From Elusimicrobiota bacterium (GTDB lineage Bacteria > Elusimicrobiota > Elusimicrobia > UBA1565 > UBA9628): a stretch of 12,269 nucleotides of DNA. Within the stretch, counting starts at the first letter, position 1. Every line of letters starts with the position of its first letter. The position numbers and the translations under genes are program-made. This document shows, one piece after another, positions 1-7,417 of this stretch. Location: positions 1 to 12,269 of the forward strand of contig JAGWMT010000074.1 in the NCBI GenBank assembly GCA_028871595.1. The letters run 5' to 3'. The notes under the pieces are model-generated. The model saw nothing but the letters and a program-made list of their open reading frames with translations. It made no database searches and was not told the DNA's origin.

Positions 1-1965
1 CTGCCGTATACGCCGGGGCTGGACGTGAAGGCGATGGACCGCTCGGTGAATCCGTGCGACGATTTCTATTTGTACTCCTGCGGCGGGTGGAAGAAACGCA
101 ACCCGATCCCGGCGGACCAAACGGCGTGGGACGTGTACGGCAAGCTGGCCCAGGACAATCTGGTCTTCCTGCGCGGAATACTGGAGCAGGCGGCCGCGGC
201 GAAAAAGCGGGACGCGGTGACCGAGAAGATCGGAGACTACTATGCCGCGTGCACGGACGAGAAGACGGCGGACGCCCGCGGCTTGGCCGCGCTGAAGCCC
301 GAATTGGACGAGATCGCGGCTCTGACATCCGCCCGTGAGCTGGCGCCCCTGCTGGCCCGGCTGCAGCGCGAGTCGCCCGACGCGTCGTTCCTTTTCGCCA
401 CCGGCTCCCAGCAGGACCCCGACGATTCCGAGAAGGTGATCGCCAGCCTGGACCAGGGCGGGCTGGGCCTGCCCGACCGGGACTACTATTTCAAGGACGA
501 CGCGAAGTCGAAAGAAATCCGAGAGCGCTACGTCGCCCACGTGCAGAAGGTGTTCGAGCTTCTGGGCGACGCGCCGGAGCGGGCGGCCAAAAGCGCCGCG
601 GCCGTCATGAGCCTGGAGACATCCTTGGCCGACGCGTCCATGACCAAGGTCGAGCGCCGTGATCCCTATAAGATGAAGCACAAGATGGACCCGGCCGGGC
701 TGGCCGCGCTGACCCCGGCTTTCGACTGGAACGCCTTCCTGCGCGAGCTGCGCTCCCCGTCCTTCGACGTGGTCAACGTCTCGGCCCCCGAGTTCTTCAA
801 GCGGGTCTCCGCCCTGCTGGAAAGCCGGCCGCTCGCCGATTGGAAGGACTACCTCCGTTTCCACGCCGCCAACGGCGAAGCGCCCTACCTTTCCGCGCCG
901 TTCGTGACCGAGGACTTCGCCTTCTACCGCAAGTACCTCAAGGGAGCCAAGGAGATCCAGCCGCGTTGGAAGCGCTGCGTGCGCCTGGTGGACGGGCAGT
1001 TGGGAGAGGCGCTGGGACAGGCCTTCGTACGCAAGGTCTTCACGCCGGAGATCAAGGCGAGCACGCTCAAGATGGTGGCGCTCATCGAGGACGCGATGGC
1101 GGCCCGCATCCAGGCGCTGGACTGGATGAGCCCGGAGACCAAGGCCGCCGCTCTGGACAAGCTTCACGGCATCCGCAACAAGATCGGCTACCCGGACAAG
1201 TGGCGCGATTACTCCGCGGTGCGCGTCGAACGAGGCGATTTCTCGGGCAACGTGCGCCGCGCCGCGGCGTTCGAATTCGACCGCCAGCTGGGCAAGATCG
1301 GCAAGCCGGTGGACCACGGCGAGTGGGGCATGACGCCCCCCACGGTCAACGCGTACTTCGACGCCCAGATGAACGACATCAACTTCCCCGCGGGCGTGCT
1401 CCAGCCGCCGCTGTACGACGCGAAGATGGACGCCGCCCCCAATTACGGCAACACCGGAGGCACCATCGGCCACGAGCTGACCCACGGCTTCGACGACGAG
1501 GGGCGCCAGTACGACGCGCACGGGAACCTCAAGGACTGGTGGACGAAGGACGACGCGGCGAAGTTCGCCGAACGCACGAAATGCGTCTCCGACCAGTACG
1601 GCTCCTACGTGGCCGTGGACGGCATCCACGTCAACAGCGCGCTGACGCTGGGCGAGGACGTGGCCGACCTGGGCGGCGAGATCCTGGGCTACGCCGCCTG
1701 GCGCGAGGCGGTGAAGGGCAAGGACCTGAAGAACCTGGACGGCCTGACGCCCGACCAGCGCTTCTTCGTGGGCTTCGCGCAGTGGGCCTGCGAAAACGTG
1801 CGGCCGGAGCAGGCGCGGGAGTGGGCGCTGACCAACCCGCATTCCCCGGCGCGCTATCGCATCAACGGCGTGGTCGTGAACATGCCTGAATTCGCCAAGG
1901 CGTTCTCGTGCAAGCCGGGCGCGCCGATGGTGAAGCCCGTCGGCAAGGTCTGCGCCGTATGGTGA
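1..1965 (+). CDS. M13 family (neprilysin-like) zinc metallopeptidase, 5' end outside window
   Basis: This encodes a probably secreted zinc endopeptidase of the neprilysin/PepO family (M13), which cleaves oligopeptides. The frame is open from base 1, and the first visible residues already match the start of the mature M13 fold (AMDRSVNPCDDFY). The true start and presumed signal peptide therefore lie upstream, and the GTG at 25 is not the likely start. Seen motifs are NAYF...NFPAGVLQPP, the zinc site HELTH (first His codon 1471-1473), and the third-ligand motif GEDVADLGG (Glu codon 1654-1656), which is GENIAD in most relatives. HSPARYR supplies the usual substrate-binding His and Arg, and the protein ends CAVW, the family's CxxW. 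Eight cysteines sit at positions typical of the conserved M13 disulfides, so it should fold outside the cytoplasm. The 654 visible residues fall a few tens short of family length. No terminator is visible after its TGA. Family assignment is firm; the substrate is unknown. Confidence 0.95.
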   Translation: MPYTPGLDVKAMDRSVNPCDDFYLYSCGGWKKRNPIPADQTAWDVYGKLAQDNLVFLRGILEQAAAAKKRDAVTEKIGDYYAACTDEKTADARGLAALKPELDEIAALTSARELAPLLARLQRESPDASFLFATGSQQDPDDSEKVIASLDQGGLGLPDRDYYFKDDAKSKEIRERYVAHVQKVFELLGDAPERAAKSAAAVMSLETSLADASMTKVERRDPYKMKHKMDPAGLAALTPAFDWNAFLRELRSPSFDVVNVSAPEFFKRVSALLESRPLADWKDYLRFHAANGEAPYLSAPFVTEDFAFYRKYLKGAKEIQPRWKRCVRLVDGQLGEALGQAFVRKVFTPEIKASTLKMVALIEDAMAARIQALDWMSPETKAAALDKLHGIRNKIGYPDKWRDYSAVRVERGDFSGNVRRAAAFEFDRQLGKIGKPVDHGEWGMTPPTVNAYFDAQMNDINFPAGVLQPPLYDAKMDAAPNYGNTGGTIGHELTHGFDDEGRQYDAHGNLKDWWTKDDAAKFAERTKCVSDQYGSYVAVDGIHVNSALTLGEDVADLGGEILGYAAWREAVKGKDLKNLDGLTPDQRFFVGFAQWACENVRPEQAREWALTNPHSPARYRINGVVVNMPEFAKAFSCKPGAPMVKPVGKVCAVW

Positions 1966-1971
1966 TTGCCG

Positions 1972-2022
1972 TTTCTTGACGGTTTATTCAGCAAAATGCC
2001 ATAATCCACGGCCGTCAAAAAA
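1972..2022. repeat. Imperfect 11-bp inverted repeat flanking the hppA promoter
   Basis: The left arm TTTCTTGACGG (1972-1982) and the right arm CCGTCAAAAAA (2012-2022) are reverse complements with one mismatch, and the inner 7 bp match perfectly. The arms are 29 bases apart. The left arm contains the -35 hexamer and the right arm covers the likely transcription start and early leader. No T-run follows on either strand in the right place, so it is not an intrinsic terminator. It could be a two-site operator, a hairpin formed only in read-through RNA from the peptidase gene, or chance. Confidence 0.45.
1976..2005 (+). promoter_or_regulatory. Sigma-70-type promoter for hppA
   Basis: The -35 box TTGACG (1976-1981) and the -10 box CATAAT (2000-2005) are separated by 18 bases. 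Each box differs from consensus by little, and the gap is within the normal range. Transcription should start near 2012, giving a leader of about 25 bases. The promoter lies between the stop of the peptidase gene and the hppA ribosome site, so hppA is probably transcribed on its own. Confidence 0.75.
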
Positions 2023-2026
2023 TCGC

Positions 2027-2032
2027 GGAGGT
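2027..2032 (+). promoter_or_regulatory. Ribosome binding site of hppA
   Basis: GGAGGT lies 4 bases before the ATG at 2037. It is a near-perfect Shine-Dalgarno sequence. It fixes the start at 2037 rather than at the in-frame ATG at 2055. Confidence 0.8.
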
Positions 2033-2036
2033 CTGA

Positions 2037-4202
2037 ATGGACTTTATTCACTCGATGAAATTCCCGTTCGTCATCGTGATGGGAATTTCCCTGTTGGCGC
2101 TCGCCGTCTCTTTCTGGCTCATCAATTGGGTGATGGCCAAGGACACCGGGACCGACGAGATGCGCAAGATCTCCGACGCCATCAAGGCCGGCGCCGAAGC
2201 CTACCTCCGCCGCCAGAACTACACGATCATCTCCCTGTCCTCGGTCCTGGCGGTCGTGATCTTCGTGCTCTACGCGTTCGTCCGCAAATCCAACGAGCAT
2301 GATCCGGCCAGCCCCATGGTGCTGGCCCTGTGCACGACGAGCTCCTTCGTCGCCGGCGCGGCCTGTTCGCTCATCGCGGGCTACATCGGCATGTGGGTCT
2401 CCATCCGCACGAACATCCGCACGGCCTCCGCCGCCCGCAACAGCCTCAACGACGCGCTGCGCATCGCGCTCCGGGGCGGCGCGGTGGCCGGCCTTTTCGT
2501 CTGCGCGATGTCCCTGATCGGCGTGGGCGGACTGTTCATCATCCTGAAGCTCCTGGGCTTCCCGTATGAGAAAATCCCGTTCATGATCGTCGGCTACGGC
2601 TTCGGCGCCAGCTTCGTGGCCCTGTTCGCCCAGTTGGGCGGCGGCATCTACACGAAGGCCGCGGACGTCGGCGCGGACCTGGTCGGCAAGGTGGAAGCCG
2701 GCATCCCCGAGGACGACCCCCGCAACCCCGCCGTCATCGCGGACCTGGTCGGCGACAACGTCGGCGACTGCGCCGGCCGCGGCGCGGACCTGTTCGAGTC
2801 CACCGCCGCCGAGAACATCGGCGCGATGATCCTGGGCGTGGCGCTGATCCCCTACTTCGGCTGGAAGGGCGTGGTGTTCCCCCTGGTGGCCCGCGCCTTG
2901 GGCATCGTGGCCTCCATCTTCGGCGTCCTGGTCGTGCAGACCGAGGAGCACGAGGACCCGATGGACGCGCTCAACATCGGCTACTACCTGACCTCCTTCC
3001 TCGCCGCGCTGGGCTTCGCGGCCGCGGCGTGGTGGCTGCTGCGCTCCGAGGCGGCGCCGAACGCCTGGATCTACTACACGACCTGCGGCTTCATCGGCAT
3101 CCTGACCGCCCAGGCCTTCGTGTACGTCACGCAGTACTACACCGAATACAAGTACCGGCCGGTGCTGTCCATCGCGGAGGCCTCCAAGACGGGTCCCGCC
3201 ACGAACATCATCTCCGGCATCGCGGTGGGCTTGGAGTGCACGGCCATTCCGATCATCGTGATCGGCGTCGCGATCCTGTCCTCGTATAAGCTGGGCGTCA
3301 TGGCGCTGGGACCGGCCGCCGGCCACACCGGCGGACTGTTCGGAACCGCGGTCGCCACCATGGGCATGCTGGGCACGGCGGCGTACGTGCTGGCGATGGA
3401 CACTTTCGGGCCCATCACCGACAACGCGGGCGGCATCGTGGAGATGTCCCACCAGCCCGACGAGATCCGCAAGAAGACCGACCGCCTGGACGCGGTCGGC
3501 AACACCACCAAGGCGCTGACCAAGGGCTACGCGATCGGTTCCGCGGCGCTCGCGGCGTTCCTGCTGTTCTCGGCCTACCTGGACGAGATCTTCAACTACT
3601 CCGGTCACCACATCACCGTGGACCTGTCCAAGCCCGAGGTGTTCGTGGGCGCCATGCTGGGCGCCATGCTGGTGTTCCTGTTCGCCTCCATGGCGATCAA
3701 GGCCGTCGGCGAGACCGCGCAGACCGTCATCTCCGAAGTCCGCCGCCAGTTCAAGGAGAAGCCGGGCATCATGAAGGGAACCGAAATGCCGGATTACGGA
3801 CAGTGCGTGGACATCGTGACGATCAGCGCGCTGAAGCAGATGATCCTGCCCGGCCTGCTGGCCACCGCGGGTCCCGTGGTCGTGGGCCTGCTGTTCCGCA
3901 TGTTCATCACGGCGGAGAATCCCACCATCGCGGCGGAAGCGGTGGCGGGCATGCTGATGATCGGCACCATCGCCGGTATTCTGATGGCGCTCTTTCTCAA
4001 TAACGCCGGCGGCGCGTGGGACAACGCGAAGAAGTACATCGAGATGGGCAACCTCGGCGGAAAGAAGTCCGAGGCGCACAAGGCTGCCGTCGTCGGCGAC
4101 ACCGTGGGCGACCCCTTCAAGGACACCGCGGGCCCGTCTTTGCACGTGCTGATCAAGCTGCTGGCGACGATCACCCTCGTCCTCGCCCCCCTCTTCCTGT
4201 AA
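2037..4202 (+). CDS. hppA: Membrane-bound proton-translocating pyrophosphatase, K+-independent type
   Basis: This integral membrane enzyme hydrolyses pyrophosphate and pumps protons out of the cytoplasm, salvaging energy from biosynthetic pyrophosphate. The protein has 721 residues, normal for the family, with many hydrophobic segments consistent with about 16 membrane helices. Seen motifs are the signature DVGADLVGKVE (from residue 210), the acidic run ending GDNVGDCAGRGADLFES (about 239-255), and the C-terminal GDTVGDPFKDTAGPSLH. The sequence GNTTKALTKG places Lys at residue 492 and Thr at 495. In characterised family members, Lys at this site (Ala in K+-dependent enzymes) removes the potassium requirement, and such enzymes are proton pumps. 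This points to an H+ rather than a Na+ pump. The gene has its own promoter, a strong ribosome site and an intrinsic terminator, so it appears to be monocistronic. Identification is very secure; the ion assignment is inferred from the motif. Confidence 0.98.
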   Translation: MDFIHSMKFPFVIVMGISLLALAVSFWLINWVMAKDTGTDEMRKISDAIKAGAEAYLRRQNYTIISLSSVLAVVIFVLYAFVRKSNEHDPASPMVLALCTTSSFVAGAACSLIAGYIGMWVSIRTNIRTASAARNSLNDALRIALRGGAVAGLFVCAMSLIGVGGLFIILKLLGFPYEKIPFMIVGYGFGASFVALFAQLGGGIYTKAADVGADLVGKVEAGIPEDDPRNPAVIADLVGDNVGDCAGRGADLFESTAAENIGAMILGVALIPYFGWKGVVFPLVARALGIVASIFGVLVVQTEEHEDPMDALNIGYYLTSFLAALGFAAAAWWLLRSEAAPNAWIYYTTCGFIGILTAQAFVYVTQYYTEYKYRPVLSIAEASKTGPATNIISGIAVGLECTAIPIIVIGVAILSSYKLGVMALGPAAGHTGGLFGTAVATMGMLGTAAYVLAMDTFGPITDNAGGIVEMSHQPDEIRKKTDRLDAVGNTTKALTKGYAIGSAALAAFLLFSAYLDEIFNYSGHHITVDLSKPEVFVGAMLGAMLVFLFASMAIKAVGETAQTVISEVRRQFKEKPGIMKGTEMPDYGQCVDIVTISALKQMILPGLLATAGPVVVGLLFRMFITAENPTIAAEAVAGMLMIGTIAGILMALFLNNAGGAWDNAKKYIEMGNLGGKKSEAHKAAVVGDTVGDPFKDTAGPSLHVLIKLLATITLVLAPLFL

Positions 4203-4220
4203 AAGAGGCGGGTCGAACAC

Positions 4221-4257
4221 GCCGCTCGGCTCACGCGAGCCGGGCGGCTTCTTTTTT
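4221..4257 (+). terminator. Intrinsic terminator after hppA
   Basis: A 12-bp stem is formed by GCCGCTCGGCTC (4221-4232) and GAGCCGGGCGGC (4237-4248), fully paired with a single T:G wobble. The loop is ACGC. The stem is followed directly by TTCTTTTTT (4249-4257). It starts 18 bases after the hppA stop codon. This is a textbook rho-independent terminator. Confidence 0.93.
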
Positions 4258-4281
4258 GATGTTCCCTTGACGTTCGGGGTC

Positions 4282-4287
4282 CATAAT
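4282..4287 (+). promoter_or_regulatory. Possible -10 box just upstream of the small exported-protein gene
   Basis: CATAAT here is the same -10 hexamer as in the hppA promoter. It ends 7 bases before the ATG at 4295, so initiation from it would give a leaderless or nearly leaderless message, which fits the lack of a Shine-Dalgarno sequence. The support is weak. The nearby TTGACG (4267-4272) is only 9 bases away, too close to be a normal -35 box, and TTGATG (4256-4261) is 20 bases away and overlaps the hppA terminator tail. Confidence 0.3.
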
Positions 4288-4294
4288 AGAGCGG

Positions 4295-4831
4295 ATGGCG
4301 GAATCACGGGCCGGACCTGTCGTGCCGCTTCTGACGGCATGCGCCCTGTTGATCGCGGGCGTCTGCGCCGCCCGGGAAGCGCCTTCGCGCAAAGATTCGT
4401 GCCTGGCCGAGGCCGAGGCGGCGGCCCTTTATCAGTCCGGCGTCCAGGAGTACGCCCGCGGACGCCTCCCTGAGGCGCTGAGGCATTTCGAGGCGGCGTC
4501 GCGGCTCAATCCCAACGACCGCGCGGCGCGGTCCGCCGTGCTCCGCCTGCGCGCCGAGAGCCCGCGGGTCGTCGAACTTCCCGGACATTATGCCGTGCGC
4601 CGAACTTCCCCGCCGCGGGACGGCGGCGTCTTGGCCTGGCTGGAGGCGCTCGCTCACTTCGAAAGCACGGTGGGCGACGCGCGCAGCGGGCTGGGAAGCC
4701 TCCGCGCCCGCCAGGGGCGGATCGCCCAGCTGCTCATCGAAAGAAGGGTCTGCCGGGAGAGGCGGCGCGCGTTCGCGAAGAACGGAGAGCTTCACGCGCT
4801 GTCGCGGCGTCTTTCCTCCGGCCTCTCCTAG
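4295..4831 (+). CDS. Small exported protein with one TPR-like unit
   Basis: This is a hypothetical protein of 178 residues; I do not recognise a named family. Residues 8-26 form a hydrophobic stretch ending VCAA that looks like a Sec signal peptide, although LTAC (residues 13-16) also resembles a short lipobox. Residues about 42-76 (ALYQSGVQEYARGRLPEAL onward, ending LNPNDRAA) read as one tetratricopeptide-like helix pair, a protein-protein interaction unit. The rest is Arg-rich and probably helical, with a stretch about 120-160 that could form a coiled coil. No clear ribosome site precedes the ATG. The gene lies between the hppA terminator and a convergent kinase gene, with which its TAG stop overlaps. 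It shows the codon bias of the region and a sensible export signal, so I think it is real. Its role is unknown, perhaps a periplasmic scaffold. Confidence 0.7.
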   Translation: MAESRAGPVVPLLTACALLIAGVCAAREAPSRKDSCLAEAEAAALYQSGVQEYARGRLPEALRHFEAASRLNPNDRAARSAVLRLRAESPRVVELPGHYAVRRTSPPRDGGVLAWLEALAHFESTVGDARSGLGSLRARQGRIAQLLIERRVCRERRRAFAKNGELHALSRRLSSGLS

Positions 4832-6999
4832 GCGGACAGCAGCCGGCGCATGGTCTGGCGCAATTCCTGTATTTCGAACGGCTTGACCGCGTACTCGGAT
4901 TTCGTGCGCGAGAGGAACTCGAGCACCTTCGGATTGAGGATGTCGCCCGTCACGAACATGATCTTGGTCGCGGGAAGGACGCCGCGGGAAGCCAGCGCGG
5001 CGTATATGTCGGTTCCTTTCGCGTGCTCCATCTCGATATCGGAGACGACCAGGTCGAAGGAGCCGCGGGCCAAGAGGGCCAGCGCCTCCGCGCCGTTGCG
5101 GGCGATCTCGACGAAGTCCCCGTCCTCGCGCAGGAGGCGCGCCACGACTTCGGCGATGTCTTCCTCGTCGTCGGCCACCAGGACGCGCCTGCCGGGGACC
5201 GCGGCGTAGTTCGCCGGGGACTCCATGGTCTCGATGCGCTCGAATTCCTCCGCCTTCCCCAGGGGCAGCTCCAGGCGGAAAATGCTCCCACGTCCGCCCG
5301 CTCCGGAGCGGACCGTGACGTCGCCCCCGTGTTCCCGGGCGATCTGGCGGCAGATCGGCAGGCCCAGTCCCGTGCCGCGCCCGGCCTCCTTGGTGGTGAA
5401 GAACGGCTGGAAGATGCGCTCGCTCATGTCCCGCGGGACGCCCGGGCCGTTGTCCTCGATCTCGATGAACGCGTGCCCCGCCGCCGCGCCCGTCCGCACG
5501 GTGAGAACCTTCCCCTCGGGCGGGACGGCGCCCGCATCCATGGCGTCGCAGGCGTTACCGATCAGGTTCAGGATGATCTGGACGATCTGCTGGTAGTCGC
5601 CCGCGACCAGGGGGCCGGGCGACGCCAGTTCCTTGAGCACGCGGACGCCCTCGGTCTTGATCAGCCGGTACTCGAGAAGTTCCAAAGCCGAGAGGATCGT
5701 CTCGACGAGCCCGACCTTTTTGCGCTCCTGCCGGCTCTTCCGCACGAAGAAGAGCAGGTTGTCCACGACCTTGCGGCAGCGCAGCACGTTCTGGTACACA
5801 TGGTCGAGGTCGTCGCGCATTCCCGGGGAGCAGTCGTCCAATTGCGCCAGCTGGACGTAGCCCGAGATCGCGCCCAGGGGATTGTTGAGCTCATGCGCGA
5901 CGGAGGAGATCAATTGGCCGACCGCGGAGAGCTTCTCGGCCTGGATCAACTGTGATTGCAGCTCGGCCGTCTGCTGCCGGTTGCGGTCGAGCCGCGCCGC
6001 CATCTTGTTGAAGGCGGCGGAGAGGACGCCCAGCTCGCCGCTTCCCGTGTTCGCGATCCGGTAGGAGAGGTCGCCGTCTCCGATCTTGCGCGCGGCCGCC
6101 ACCAGGGCCTGGATCGGGCGGGTGATGGAGCGCACGAGCCAGAGGAGCGCGCCGACCAGCAGGGCCAGGCCCAGCAGCGACGTCAACAGGCCGACGTCGC
6201 GGATGAACCGCACCGGGGCGAGGAAATCCTCCCGGGGGGCCTCGACGGCGACGCTCCAGGGGCGCCGTCGAAGGGCGCTCGAGGACGAGAGGAGGTCGTC
6301 GCCGGGCGCGGCGTCGGGCCGTCCCTCCAGGCGCTCGCCGTCGTTCGTCTCGATGAAGGCGCGGCCGCGCGGGCCGACCTCGATGTTGCGCAGCAAGCCG
6401 CGGAGGTTGGACAGATCGAAGCAGAGCGCCAGAACGCCCTTGAGCTCGCCGAGCTCGTCGCGGATGGGTTGCGAGAAGTAGATGACGCGGCCCACGCCGG
6501 GCAGGGTCTCGACCGGCGAGATCCAGCGCCCCCCGGGGCGGGTCTTCACGGCCGCGAGAAAGTAATCCGCGCGCGCGTGGGACGACCGCGCGCCGCCCCG
6601 GGGGCGGACCGCGCACACTTCCCGTCCGCGGGCGTCCAGGTAGAGGATTTGGGCGTACGCCGGGTTCCGTTCCGCGAAATGGCGGAGATAGAGCTCGAGT
6701 TCGCGGCGATAGGAGGCGGCCTCGTCGTTCAGGCGGAAGTCGACGTTGCGGTAGTAATCCGCGATCAGGGAGGCCTCCGCCAGCGTGGACAGGTCCCGCT
6801 CGCTCTGCTCCAGGCGGTCGTCGATGTTCAGCGCGGTTCGTTGGGCGCGGAAGCGCATCTCGTTATCGATGGCGGCCAGGATCTCTCGCCGCGCGGCGCG
6901 GTATTGGAGCCAGACGATCGCGCTCACGCTGAGCACCACCATCGGGAGGATGGCGAACAGGAGCTTCCAAGAGAGGCGCGAGGGCGGTGCGATCTTCAT
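4828..6999 (-). CDS. Hybrid sensor histidine kinase with extracytoplasmic sensor, HAMP and C-terminal receiver
   Basis: This membrane sensor kinase of 723 residues autophosphorylates on His and can pass phosphate to its own receiver. Domains in order are: membrane helix 1 (about 13-32); a periplasmic sensor (33-266) of Cache-like layout; membrane helix 2 (about 269-290); HAMP (290-342); a dimerisation domain with SSVAHELNNPLGAISGY (phospho-His 369); and an ATPase domain with N-box NLIGNACDAMD (478-488), DNGPG (516-520) and GTGLGL (542-547). The receiver (604-723) has acidic residues 610-612, phospho-acceptor Asp 654, Thr 684 and Lys 706. All catalytic residues are present. The ELNNPL form of the His box resembles NtrB/HPK4-type kinases. 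The start at 6999 has no clear Shine-Dalgarno sequence. The gene lies 52 bases after the cupin on the same strand and has a possible promoter of its own. The ligand is unknown. No separate Hpt protein is visible in the window. Confidence 0.95.
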   Translation of the reverse strand: MKIAPPSRLSWKLLFAILPMVVLSVSAIVWLQYRAARREILAAIDNEMRFRAQRTALNIDDRLEQSERDLSTLAEASLIADYYRNVDFRLNDEAASYRRELELYLRHFAERNPAYAQILYLDARGREVCAVRPRGGARSSHARADYFLAAVKTRPGGRWISPVETLPGVGRVIYFSQPIRDELGELKGVLALCFDLSNLRGLLRNIEVGPRGRAFIETNDGERLEGRPDAAPGDDLLSSSSALRRRPWSVAVEAPREDFLAPVRFIRDVGLLTSLLGLALLVGALLWLVRSITRPIQALVAAARKIGDGDLSYRIANTGSGELGVLSAAFNKMAARLDRNRQQTAELQSQLIQAEKLSAVGQLISSVAHELNNPLGAISGYVQLAQLDDCSPGMRDDLDHVYQNVLRCRKVVDNLLFFVRKSRQERKKVGLVETILSALELLEYRLIKTEGVRVLKELASPGPLVAGDYQQIVQIILNLIGNACDAMDAGAVPPEGKVLTVRTGAAAGHAFIEIEDNGPGVPRDMSERIFQPFFTTKEAGRGTGLGLPICRQIAREHGGDVTVRSGAGGRGSIFRLELPLGKAEEFERIETMESPANYAAVPGRRVLVADDEEDIAEVVARLLREDGDFVEIARNGAEALALLARGSFDLVVSDIEMEHAKGTDIYAALASRGVLPATKIMFVTGDILNPKVLEFLSRTKSEYAVKPFEIQELRQTMRRLLSA

Positions 7000-7014
7000 A
7001 GGCGGGATTCACCG

Positions 7015-7043
7015 AGGATAACCCGGGGAGCGCCGCCGCGCAA
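7015..7043 (-). promoter_or_regulatory. Candidate weak promoter for the hybrid kinase
   Basis: On the minus strand, TTGCGC (7043-7038) and TATCCT (7020-7015) are separated by exactly 17 bases in the gap between the cupin stop and the kinase start. The boxes match consensus at 3 of 6 and 4 of 6 positions. Transcription would start near 7008, leaving a very short leader. A match of this quality can occur by chance, so read-through from the upstream operon is also possible. Confidence 0.35.
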
Positions 7044-7051
7044 GGGTCGCG

Positions 7052-7417
7052 TTAGACGTTCACGACGTCCGGCTTCTTCAGGTCCAGGCCGGGCGAGAAT
7101 ATCGCGAGCGCTTCCAGTCGTGTCCGTCCAGCGCGGAGATCGTGAGTCATGCCGGGAGGCATGAACGCGTATTCGCCCTTCCGGAACCGGATGGGCTTGC
7201 CGTCGATGTGGCCGCTGGCGGCTCCTTTCAGGACGTAGAAGAACTCGAAGGTCTTCGCATGGTAAATCTCGGGCAGATGCGCGTTCGGCTCCACCGTGAT
7301 CAGCAACGCCGAGAACGGCCCCGTCCCCTGCGGGGTCAAAGGGAAGATTCGCAGGCCCTGGAACGCTTTCGCCTCGGTCGGTGGCAGCTTTGCGGCTTTC
7401 AACGGTTTGTTTTTCAT
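7052..7417 (-). CDS. Small single-domain cupin protein
   Basis: This is a cytoplasmic beta-barrel protein of 121 residues, a normal size for a single cupin_2 domain. Motif 1 is represented by AHLPEIYHAKTFEFFYVLKG (about 46-65), with His and Glu residues that could bind a metal. Motif 2 is GEYAFMPPGMTH (81-92), the usual G(X)5PXG(X)2H form. Cupins of this kind act as small isomerases, oxygenases, lyases or ligand sensors, and the sequence does not say which. The start is the ATG at 7417, whose first base lies within the final codons of the solute-binding-protein gene; the two overlap as ATGA. There is no Shine-Dalgarno sequence, so translation probably depends on re-initiation after the upstream stop. 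In-frame extension further upstream would run inside the neighbour's coding sequence and is not credible. It probably acts on or senses the same compound as the rest of the operon. Confidence 0.88.
   Translation of the reverse strand: MKNKPLKAAKLPPTEAKAFQGLRIFPLTPQGTGPFSALLITVEPNAHLPEIYHAKTFEFFYVLKGAASGHIDGKPIRFRKGEYAFMPPGMTHDLRAGRTRLEALAIFSPGLDLKKPDVVNV

Noticed and set aside
1854..4340. An 828-codon open frame on the minus strand opposite hppA and the end of the peptidase gene
   Set aside because: Its translation is rich in His, Asp, Gly, Arg and Gln with no recognisable motif, and it is the antisense shadow of a clear hppA in high-GC DNA. It also crosses the hppA promoter and terminator.
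4331..4342. Lipobox-like LTAC in the small exported protein
   Set aside because: The hydrophobic stretch before the Cys is very short and the hydrophobic region continues past it to a better signal-peptidase I site (VCAA), so lipoprotein status is not called.
7026..7042. Short GC hairpin (GCGC-GGCG-GCGC on the minus strand) between cupin and kinase as a terminator
   Set aside because: The stem has only 4 bp and is not followed by a T-run.
5023..7164. Two long plus-strand open frames (310 and 402 codons) opposite the hybrid kinase
   Set aside because: They have biased, motif-free composition and lie wholly antisense to a kinase whose every catalytic motif is readable.
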